Assembly: GCA_905331475.1 (NCBI GenBank)
Contig: CAJNYU010000394.1
Coordinates: forward strand, 166,703 to 230,702
Source of the DNA: Rotaria socialis
Taxonomy: Eukaryota > Rotifera > Eurotatoria > Philodinida > Philodinidae
Length of the DNA stretch: 64,000 bases
Direction of reading: 5' to 3'
Of the stretch, positions 37,401-48,452 are shown in pieces (the first letter of the stretch is position 1; every line of letters begins with the position of its first letter). The position numbers and the translations under genes are program-made. Under the pieces are notes generated by a model, which was given only the letters and a program-made list of their open reading frames with translations, ran no database searches and was not told where the DNA came from.

Positions 37401-39552
37401 GGTATATGTATAAGACTTTTAACAATAGTATCAATATAATCAACTAAATAAATTCCATTGTCATTTCCAGCTCGAGCTAAATTAGTAATAATTTCTAATG
37501 CTCGAATTATTTTTAATCGATCTTCTTGTTGTTGTTGATCATCATCGCCATTTAACATAGAATTTAATAATTGTCGAAATAATAAACCTTCGTCACTACT
37601 TATTGTACGTAAATGCATATATATAGCTAGATTTGTCCAAATATCATGAGCATATTTTTGTAATTCAATTTTACTATCGCAATAGGAAATCAATAATAAA
37701 AATATATAGGTTATTGATACGGTTGATTGTATTGTATCAAGTAAATATAACGCATTTAAACGATCAAATGAAAGATTGCGTATTATCATTAATATTTGTT
37801 CAATACGAAATTCTTGTTCACGTTGGTTTTCTGTTGAATTAAAATTAAAATTTTGGTAAGGATTGGCTTTCTGATTGTCAATATCGATATTTAAGAGTAA
37901 TTTAAGAATTTTCGGTGAACATGACTCAATCCAAAATGAACCCATATGATAATTTAAATGTTTTGACCAAAGATCTTCATATAAGGTTTTTAAATAATGA
38001 TCCTGAATCAATGTATCCGACGGTAAAAATAGTCCAATATGTCGAAAAAGTAAATCTAATACACGTGGACATTTGTATAAATGAAATGATTTTGTATGAT
38101 TGGATGACGATGAAAGAAGTAACAAAGTATTTAATGTAAATGTTAATTCATTTGGAAAACCACATAATAATGCTAATTCTAATTTTTCATATTCATTTCG
38201 ATGGACAAAATCATTGAAAAGACCATTTTGAATACGTAGTGCATCTACAGAAAACAAAATTGTAATTTAAATATAAAATAAAATTTATAGCTGATACTCA
38301 AATACACTTCAATGAAGAAATATTTTTCTATGTAGTTACAATCGCCTATGTTTTAATTATCAAACATGTTAGCAGAAAAATCTTTCTTTGATAATCATTA
38401 GAACTAAACAGTTGTCTAGTTCTTTTTAATTATCAATACATTCTATCATCACCAATAGCTATTGACACTAGTCATTATATTAATTCTAATAATTAACTGG
38501 GAAATATAAAATAATTTTAATGAAAATGCAATGAAGAATTCTGGGACAATTAATATTACAAGCTGAAAATGAACTGTACTTTGATGAATTCTCATCAACA
38601 ATACGGTATGATGAAAAAGAATTTGTTTAGTTGTTCATCTACTGAAACTATTATTAATAATGATTTATCATAAGAAAGTTAAACTTCCGCTGGCAATTCT
38701 TGTTTGCAATGTGTCTATTCATTGATAGAACTAGATCTAATCTTATCACTAAAGGGTTCAAATATGTTAGGTGTAGGTTATCATCTTCGATTCTCGAACC
38801 AAAATCCCAAGAGAAATGACATATTTTACTAAAAATTGAAAGATTTCTTACCAGAAACAATATGTTGAGTAACATTATACGATTGTGGTACACGTTGTAA
38901 ATGAGAAACTGTACGCCGTTTTGAATCTTCATTTTCATCATCGCGTGAATCGATATTTTCTCCATTACTTATTTTTTCAAAAGCATATAAATATCTATTT
39001 TAAATAAAAATAAATAAAATAAAATAAAACATGATTGGTCGTTTCTGTTTATTCGTTACCGAATATAAATATTTTTTAAAGCTTGTGTACCATTAAGACA
39101 CGACTCATCAATAGAAAACTGACTGGCAACAGTGGACCATAAATGTCGATCGTTGACTTTATCCCAACCACCATGACCAACGACTGTATTATATAATAAA
39201 TGTAAATCAACTATTTGGCCAGCTATTGTTGGCAAAGAACGAAGTGGTGTTCTAGAAATAGAATAATCAACTTTTATTTTTTTTAGATAAAAAAAAACAA
39301 ATATACTCACTGACGACCTCGATGAAATTCACGGAGTCGTTTAAGAAATTCTTCATAAGGAGATAATGATGTCGAAGGCAACGAAGATATTTGAGAGGCA
39401 TTGTTGACGTTGAAATCTGTGTTTGTTTGATAAAAATTTGTATTTGTTAATGTTGATGATGGTACAAGAAAAATCGATGAAGATTGAACACTGTTTGCTG
39501 TTAATGGCTTGCTTAAAATTGGACGAGGTTGAATAGGTGCATAGGTTGTCAT
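34499..39552 (-). CDS. ARID2: ARID2/BAF200 homologue, PBAF (SWI/SNF) chromatin-remodelling subunit
   Basis: Ten exons: 39552-39311, 39251-39060, 38994-38852, 38244-37345, 36338-35892, 35829-35283, 35209-35074, 35011-34799, 34746-34652, 34598-34499; product 1004 residues. Two introns are large (607 and 1006 nt), the rest 52-73. The ARID DNA-binding domain spans residues about 67-155: YEEFLKRLREFHRGR, RSLPTIAGQIVDLHLLYNTV, GGWDKVNDRHLWSTVA, ALKNIYIRYLYAFE. Residues about 193-490 include NEYEKLELALLCGFPNE, the block typical of ARID2. A Q-rich and Ser/Thr-rich middle follows. Near residues 815-875 lie the C2H2 pair YFCDWDNC and YVCLWNGCDRLKRQKWALIN, ending HIQERHC as in ARID2. PBAF remodels nucleosomes in the nucleus. 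Vertebrate ARID2 is about 1800 residues and has an RFX-type domain; none is visible here. Confidence 0.92.
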
Positions 39553-40036
39553 TGTTTTTATTTATTTATTTGAATTTAATTGTGCAGGAAAAGGAAGAAA
39601 GGCAAAGCCAAGAAAATTTTATTAAATCAATTTATTTCTATCTTAGTTTAGTGTTTCAATACGATACATAAAATTGTTATGCTAATACCGTAGTGTGTTT
39701 CTATATAAATAAATGAGTGCGTGTATCGACTAGAAAAACGCGTTGTTGTTAACAAGGATTTTTTTCGTGTCAATGATAAAGTAGTTTCATTGGATAGAAA
39801 TAAATCAACAATGAAAATTTCGAGCAACAGATGGTAGCACACGGTAGTAATCAATTGCCTATGAAATTGCGAAGAACATATAAAATCTAACACATGAAAC
39901 ATTATGCTGACGAGTGGTTCATTCAATTTTTAGTTAATATTCAATTATATAATGAAAAACATAAAACAATTTTCAGTTGTTAAAGAACAACAAGTAAGAG
40001 CACAATTTCATTTTGAAAAAATTTCTTCTTTTTCTT
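39553..40036. other. intergenic, likely promoter region of the ARID2 homologue
   Basis: AT-rich DNA upstream of the ARID2 ATG, on the far side bordered by a decayed plus-strand gene. No specific promoter motif could be assigned. Confidence 0.45.
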
Positions 40037-41221
40037 TTAGAATTTAACATTCTATCAAATAGATCATTTTGCAATACAATGCAAATTTATTAATGTTCCC
40101 GACTTCTTAGTCGTCGAAATGCACACAGATCAATATGTTGAATCTATTCAAATAAACATCAACGATTATTATAATAAAAAGAAAAAGTAAGTTTTATTTG
40201 AATATTAGAAATTAAATTTTCTAAAGTATTTCTTGATTTTTTCAGAAAAATGGTTCGATTACAAATTTTAATCGTCAGTTTTGGCACAAAAATCGATAAT
40301 GTTATTTACAAACAGTCGAACAAGAAATGCTGCTGCTTCTGTTCAATGTTCAGGACAGTCAAATATTCCACAACAACCACAAATATCTGGTGCTTCATAA
40401 ACTCCTTATTATCCACCTAATTGTGTAACACAACGTAAGTATGTTTGTTCTCTTTTTTTTCAGTTAATTATTTTTATAATCGAACTGAAGCAGCTGTTCC
40501 ACTTATGCAACTACCACAAACTCTATCTACTTACCATCCTGCTAATACGCCAGGTCTCATTCAAGTAGCTACAACTTTTAGTCAACCTCAAAATATACTG
40601 ATTCCATCAGCTGGATCAACAGGAGGACCAGCTACTCCAGATCGGTCTTCATTTCATTATACAGAAGTTTATCCAGGTGAAGTTAATTAAAATCAAATAT
40701 ATCTTATTTATTCTTTATTTCTTAAGATCCACGTACGTACGATTCGCATTCATCAGCAACCATTAATTCATCAAGTGTTTATCCTAATTGGCAATCAACT
40801 CAACCAAATCTTTAATATCAACAACAACATCAGCCAACACATCAACAATATGGTTATGGTAGTCGACAAAATATTCCATCTACAACAAACTTCATCAATT
40901 GGTCTTCCAAATAATACTAGTCGACCAACATTAACCTTAGGTCAATCAGTTGCTGATTGTGATGGTCTTCCACTGCGTACACTTCAATATACATCAAATA
41001 ATGTTATACAAACTGCTTATACCTATGAAACACCTAATACATGGATTCCTAATCCACAACAAATTCCATTACTTCAAACTAATGAATCTCCTCAAATGAA
41101 CGCTGCATCTAGTCTTACATTTGATTCAATTCAGCAAGTACCATCACAATCACAACAAACAACATATATTCATCCGAAGACATACGAAGCAGCTGGTCGT
41201 TTTCCTCAACAATTTCAATAA
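40037..41221 (+). pseudogene. decayed Gln/Pro/Ser-rich protein gene of unknown family
   Basis: A protein frame can be followed from an exon opening NLTFYQIDHFAIQCKF (after TTTTAG at 40038), through a 59-nt intron (40187-40245), a segment rich in Gln/Pro, a 29-nt GTAAGT...CAG gap (40435-40463), an exon with PLMQLPQTLSTYHPA, another intron (about 40675-40723), and a Gln-rich end DSIQQVPSQSQQTTY. In-frame stops occur at 40269 (TAA), 40398 (TAA) and 40813 (TAA), and the last segment (from about 40890) is in a different frame. Splice signals are still visible, so decay appears recent. The composition resembles the low-complexity tail of a transcription factor, but no DNA-binding domain is recognisable. 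Family unknown. Confidence 0.6.
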
Positions 41222-44200
41222 GGCTTACATGATATGTAACAGAACAATTATCATTAAACATCTTTTTTTTGTATATACACATGTATGAGTATGTCTTTAT
41301 TCTCTCATTCACGTTCTCCTTTCTATCTCTTATTGCGTGATACATACAACATGTGTCTGTCTATTGAAACATCAGACTTTCTTCATCATTACTATCCTTT
41401 ACATTTGTCTTATCTTCTTCTTCTTTGATTGTTTTTTCCTGTAGAATATCAATTTTACAGAAAACAGATTAAATGCAGAGAAAATTAAATAAACTATTCA
41501 TTCTGCAGAAGTTATACTGCCATTATTAAAAATCATTTTTTCAGAAACGACTAATAATGCATTCTATATCATATTTCATGCAAAAACACCGGCACAATAT
41601 TGGAGTAGTACTATCTAAGGTAATATTCCCATTTTTCTCTTTTCAATTTCGACTTTTTTTCATTGTTCATGTTTCTATTTAACATATAGGCATGAAGGAA
41701 TTATTTCTTTTGGAATATAATCAATTGAAATATTTTTTTACATCGAGTTGATCGAACAATTATATCCATTTTTATCAGTGTTAGCTATACATAATGATAA
41801 AAACTGTTGATAAATATCTATAGGTTTCGATTCGAATTCGAATTCGAATTCTTGTAAGCTTCTTCTTCGTCATACTCAAGCAATTTCAATAGAATTAACT
41901 GTAGCATTGGTTTGGATAATGGTGTTATATTAGTATTAGGTATTTCTTATCAGAGTGTATATCATGAAAGATAGAAATGACTATTTTCTTCTTTCATTTA
42001 TTAATTTAAAGTCCGAACATACTGATGTATTTGAATTGGCTATCGGTGATCTATTCTTTACCGTGGGTAATATTCTCTTTAATTTGTTATGATATCATTC
42101 CATGTACTCACTCATACAATTTGGCACTGTTCCATTTTTATTTGATGCTGCTATAGATTACTATGCTACTTATACTTATCTTCTTAGACTGGATTTTCTT
42201 ATAAAATATAATCATCTTGTATATTATATACTCACACCCTAATCTATTTTATTTGTTACTGTGTCGTCTGATATTATTTCTTTATTATTCCATGGGTATC
42301 TATATTTAATTGTGCATTGACACAGCCAATAAAGGGTTTCTATGGTCTTTTTTTGGAATAAATTCCTTCATGATACTTGTTGTATATATTTTAGCTTGTG
42401 CTTTTTTCACTGAACATGTCAATATTTGTTCTTATTCCTTTTGCGTCATTTGAAAGTCGAAAATATAACAAACTCATGGTTCTTAATTTCAAAGACTTCT
42501 ACTAGATATAGTTTCTGTTTATTTACTTCGGATAAAAGAGAATTGTTCAAAAATAAAAGTAAATTTATATAAGACTCGAATTTTTCATTAGGCATATGTT
42601 AATAATAATGAATAAATGATTGAATATTAAGATAAGTATATTCAAAACATGTATAATAAGAATGAATATATGTCGACAGATATGTAAAACAAAATAGTTG
42701 ATTATTTCTTCTTTTGTTTTTGTGTTTCTTAGGTCCTTACCATTGAAAAACTGATGCATCTAAACGCGTATTAAATGTAAATTTATTGAATAATAACATA
42801 TGATTGATAATGTTCTCCTTCAAATTATCCTCATCAATAAATGTTGTTTTGCGAGAAACGTGAAAATGCAAAAGACGTTTTTCTAGAGTAGATATTCAAT
42901 GTACAATTGGCATAATTATTTCATCGTAACAATATATTTCTTAAGCACAAGAAAATGAGAAACTTCTTAGGTTTGGTAGTTTTCTTCTATGAAAATAAAA
43001 CATATACTGATAAATTTTAATAATTTATTTCAATAAATTAGAAATTTCTAAACGCATACTTTATTATTTATTTTCGACAATGAATAATCAATTGATGATT
43101 CTATATTAATACAGAACATATGGAATTTGATTGAAATGTTCATCAGTGTAAACGAAAGACAATTGTGAACAAATATTATTTCGACATGTAATCGTCGCAA
43201 AGTTGAAGAGAAAATGTTTGGAAGTGATATTCATTGATAATAGACAGAAGACGTATCAAAATATAAAGATTATAAATTGATTAACTAATTAAAGATATCA
43301 GTAAATATAAATCTATTTTCATCAGTTGTAAAACTTTCGTTTTTGTTAATAGCTCCAATCACATGTGATAAAAATTGATTTTTGAATATGTTAGTGAAAA
43401 AAGCATTATCTTAACATAAATAAAAAATTATTGAAAATATAATTAAGTATTTTTAATATTGATCAAATCATAGCATACCACTTATTGTAATCACTTTTTC
43501 TTATTAATAACTTAGAGTTTTCTGAAACGCTTATTTTCGATATAAAATCAAACTCTCATTATCTCCATTTCTATATATTAATATCTCTTTAACCACAATT
43601 TTGTTTTATTTTTACTTGTATGTAAATGTAACCAACTTGCAAAGATTGATCAACTTGGGACTTACCAATCTAAAAACTACTATTAAAGATCGATCCATAT
43701 AAGCTCTTCATTTTGAATGAGTGAAGAAGAATTAGCGGTGTAATTCAGGAATATTGTGATGCACCACGATCATTGATTTTGTTATCTTTTGAGAAATAAA
43801 ACGATTTGCTGATTGTGGTATATTTCTTTGTCAGACATGGGCACTTCGTATATGTATCGCTTCAACTCTGGATAACTTCGCTCCTATTTTCAAAAACTGA
43901 ACTTCAACTCTAACTCCGATTCTACCAAGTCGAGGGTGTGGGTGTGGGTGTGGGTGTAGGTTGGTATAAAACAGACGAAGCACACTTACACCCACACTCA
44001 TTTATGGTGACATTACATTGAATATCGTATCATTTATTACTCCAGTATTCTTGAAAACTTACTGGCTGAGAGCTGTTTTCAATATCAATAAAAAAGTTAA
44101 GCAATCATCTTTATTGTTTTTCTTATTCTTAATTATTGCCATAGTTGAAGTTGTTTTTGTTCTTAGAATATATTGATTGTCGCAATGATTTCTTTTTCAT

Positions 44201-44344
44201 TCAAATAATCATCAGAAAGTAAATACTCAGAAAAGAAAATGGTTAATTGAAAAATATTTTTTTATGTAATTAACGGAGAAAATAAATGGTGTCAATCGAA
44301 ATATTTATTTATTGAGTAATAGCTGTTTCATTGCTTTGTTTCAG
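41222..44344. other. intergenic, no gene seen
   Basis: AT-rich with short GAATTC tandem near 41829-41850 and the telomere-like tract at 43934-43999. The final part may contain an unrecognised first exon of the downstream amidase gene. Confidence 0.5.
43934..43999. repeat. telomere-like (TGTGGG)n tract with inverted counterpart
   Basis: Four perfect GGGTGT units at 43934-43957, then about 27 bases, then a C-rich inverse ACACCCACACTCA ending near 43999. Same arrangement as at 5815-5866: G-strand, short spacer, C-strand. Confidence 0.7.
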
Positions 44345-47237
44345 AATAATGTCCTCGTTCATATGTATGTTCCTTGCGATGTATCTTCTCCTCCACGATT
44401 CGTCGTTAACCTTGATATGCCTCCAGCATTGAGATGGCAACATATCGTACGTCTTCTATATGCAGATCAACTTCATGAAGTTGAGAAAAAGATCGAATCC
44501 ATGGTAGATGAAATTTTTGGTCAATACATAGGTCCTATGCTTGAAAAAGTCCTATCAACAATTATGGTCGGTATAACACGATTGGGACTAGTTTATTATG
44601 GGCAAGAATTGAAAGGTCTCTCAAACGATACTGGAATACCATTAGGTAGACTAGTAATGATGCAATTTGTTTATGAATGTTTTGCATGTTGTACGTCGTT
44701 TGTGTGTCAAGATGAACAAACCAATATTCCAATGCATATTAGAACCATGGATTGGGAATTCGACTTTTTGAAACCATTGACCATCGGTATACATATATAT
44801 ATATATATATATATATCTTGCAAATATTGTAGAATTTTAGTTAATTTTTGAATCAGATATTTTTAAATTTATTTAGCAATGCTTTTTTATGTGTTTAGAT
44901 GTTGATTTTCAAGAGAATGATCAAACCGTTTTTAAAGCAACAACATGGATTGGCTATGTTGGAATTTTAACAGGAATGAGAGTTCAAAACGGTTATTCTG
45001 TATCGGTTAATTTTCGACATGCAGGCGGACAATTGACAACAAATCTCAAAACCGCTTAAGCAAGGTAAAATTATGAAGGATGCCTAAAAACTGAGACATT
45101 TGTTGTTTTTTAAGATCGTTAGAAATTTTCTATTCTACAAGGCTATAGGTCTATTGATAGAAAAACCATCTTTTCTTTATACCCACAAAAAAAGAAAGGA
45201 GAACAACTTTGAAAATTCCTATAAAACGGTGTACCAATAGTAACTGTATATCTATAGACAAAAATCTTCGTCAAGCCTGAGTATATTATTCCGTGTGAAT
45301 TCCTAGACCGAGAAATTTGAATTTTTACCAAAAATTTTATTATAATAATTAAATATCATGTTTGATAAGGTGAGAAAAATGCATTGACTCCTCGGCTGAC
45401 TAAACAATATTGAATTTTAAGAGGAAAAATGTAGCGAGTGTTGAAACATGATATTAAATTGAAAAAAGTTGTCATAAAAAGTGTACCGAGATTCACGTTT
45501 GAGAAGAAAGTTAAACGATTATTGTTTTTGTTGTTTAAAATGAATTTCAAAGAGAATTTTATTTTCTAATAAAACTCCTTTTCATATCAATATATTGCAG
45601 AAACCAACTAAGCATCGCAATTGAGTGAATTTAAAGCATGATGAAAATGTATTCACAGATGCATTCGACTAAAAATAAAAAAGATTTCTATTAAACAAAC
45701 TCAAGTGGACATATATAAACTTGAAAAAGATGCTATAGGATATTGTGATAACTTTTGTAGATCGTTTTATTTTGCCTTGGTACAGGAAACCACAGTGTTT
45801 GCTGACTAAGAGTATTATATTTTTGTAGAACAGAAAATTCTCCGTGTTTTTGTGTCTACGAATGATTTGTTTTAAAGACTTACCCAAAACCTGAAAAAGA
45901 CAGATCAAAAGTTCTTCATTCTCTATGTGTCATCTATTATATAATTATTCTATTAGAAATTGCAGTTTAACATTTCTTTGCATGTGCTTTTATTTTTCTA
46001 GCGGTTGGTCTATTGGTTTTCTTGTACGTGAAATATTAGAATCAATAGATACGTATGATTTAGCTGTTGAACAATTAGCACAAACACCAATAATTGCACC
46101 ATGCTATTTTACTATATGTGGAACAAGTCAATGCAAGACTTTTGGAACTTTAATAACTCGCAGACAAACATCTGAAGAAAATAGGTTAGTAAAAATTGAA
46201 AAAGTAAATCTTTGTTCTGATAGATTTTCTTTGTTTTGTTTGTTTGAAGATGTACACTTATTGAACATGGTCCAATCGTACAGGCCAATATTGATCATTG
46301 GAGTTCAAACAAAGACGAAGATATTTTATCATCGATACAACGGCGAGCTGTATCAAAACGTTTCTTGGACAACATGAAACCAATGAATGAATATAAATTA
46401 TGGAAGGTAATTAAAAAAAGACTTCGATCTGCTAGTGATATTATCATACGTTGTCGATTTTTAATTTTTGTCGAAATACGAGATTCATATCCATTTCTGA
46501 TCGAATAATCAGATATCACAGAAAGAAATTTTAACAAGAACAGGATTATGGAAGTTTGCGAGTGCGATTGACATCTCATATGATGAAAAGATCTTCCTAG
46601 GCATTTTCACTGTATAGTTAACAAATTCAATTAGTCTCATGTTTGATTAAGTTGATTTTATATGTCTAATGATTGATCTTCTTTTCTAGCTTTTATCTGA
46701 ATATCCAATATGCAATGAAATAACTATTTACGGAACATTTATGTGTCCAGAATATGGCATATATCACACAAGATATCCTCAACACGATCAGAAATTCCAC
46801 TCTAATGAAAACCCTCATTTTATTGCACAATCTGATTTAAAAGTAAGACATTTACTATATAGAAGGAAATTTAGTGACGCTAGACATAAAATACTGTTTT
46901 ATTTTCCTTTATCGACTTTAAACTTTACTAACGAATGAGAACGATTAATTATGTAATTCATCGTATTCACTTAGAATGATCTACATTTGCGATTATATCA
47001 TCCACTTATGTTTGCCAAAAATGTGGACAAGAATTTAATATAAATGAGAATTCTGGTGGTCATTGTGTCCATGCTGGAACATGGCATGCAGTATTTAATG
47101 ATTGTTCTTATTTAAAATGTGGTTTTCACTTGAGTAAAACAGCATCAATTGGTATTCAGCACTGGTCTTGCTGTTATTCATTAGAACATCAATCAAATAC
47201 TTGTAGGAAAAGCAATCCTCATACATTTATCAAGTAA
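44345..47237 (+). pseudogene. acid ceramidase/NAAA-family amidase gene, damaged
   Basis: Exons 44345-44786, 44899-45064, 46002-46184, 46250-46406, 46690-46842 and from 46975 splice in frame. They spell an Ntn-hydrolase of the acid ceramidase/N-acylethanolamine amidase group, lysosomal enzymes that cleave N-acyl sphingosines or ethanolamides: PPRFVVNLDMPPALRW (proenzyme start), CCTSFVCQDE with the self-processing and catalytic Cys, HIRTMDWEFDFLKPLTI, FKATTWIGYVGILTGM, and VQANIDHW. Damage: an in-frame TAA at 45057-45059 within exon 2; the signal-peptide-like MSSFICMFLAMYLLL (ATG 44349) is in another frame from the mature start; and a Cys/His-rich tail (46980-47237) lies out of frame with exon 5. 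A 937-nt intron (45065-46001) is unusually long. Probably a young pseudogene; sequencing error at three independent points is less likely. Confidence 0.8.
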
Positions 47238-48452
47238 TGATACAAAATACTCAATTTTATTTAGTTGATTTTGCCGTATTTTCATTCTATGTTTTAAATA
47301 AACTTGAAAATATTACAAGTAACGTATCTTATCAATAGAAATACATCACATTTCCTAAATTTAAATCGGTCATCAATATATTTTGAATGTCAAAAATAGT
47401 CGAAACTAATAAAATAATCATTGAATGGTACCACAATATAAAACAGAAAAATATCGTTTGTTTATCACTTGGGATCTTGTTTCTTCCTCTGAAAAGTTCG
47501 ACAAGCCAACTTGACGTAGGCGCAATGATGATTCGAAAAGCAGCTTATTGAATTTAGTGTGACTGAATAGTTTTAGATGACAATGATTTCTGTTTAATAA
47601 AATGATCTTTTATTATTATATTTTATATATTTAATAGATTCTTTCGCTACAGAAAAATTGTTATTCTAACGTTTCGAACAACAAATATATCATATGAAAT
47701 TGTAAAAATAAATATTTCTGTTAACAGTCATATAACCATTCTATTGAGAAAAAAAAACGTTTGAAGTTGAAAAATAATCGACATATACTAGTAGTGTTAT
47801 TTACTATTACGATACGATTAATCTCTTGTTAAATTATTGAACAGTTTATTTTCGAATATTTTAGAAAATGAAACGTAAACGGTTAAACCTAAATTTTTAT
47901 TTTATTGACAATGAATACGAGAAAATAATAAATGATCTTCGAGCACGTCAATGACAAGTCCAATTAACTTTTACAAATCTTTTTTATCCTTCTAGTGTTA
48001 CTCACTATTCTATATAATAGTACAAACACTATTAATGATTTATCGTTGTTATTTCGTCATCGGTGCACTTCATCCCGTTGAAAAAGATTAGTCTTCACTT
48101 CTTTATTTCATCGGGTGTCGTTTGATTTAAAATGTCGACGTAATGAGGAGAACACACAACATGCACACAGATGTGCGAGTGGATGTTTATAGGGGTGTGG
48201 GCGAAGATGAGCAAAATATCGTCGCCCTTTATGTTTCCTTTCGTCTTTACATATCCTTTCTTTTTATTTTATTTATCTTTATCTTTTTTTTTATGAGAAG
48301 GATCATTCTTTTTGAAATAATTTCGCATTGAACACGCACATGAAGATATTGACACATACCGATTAAGTAATAACAAAACATGATGGTCAGCTAGTCAATG
48401 AAGTGGTTAATAGAGTGATACAAGAAAAACAATTATAGGATGAGACAATAAC
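47238..48452. other. intergenic, no gene seen
   Basis: AT-rich DNA between two plus-strand genes; no coding or RNA signal. Should hold the promoter of the membrane protein gene starting at 48453. Confidence 0.5.
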
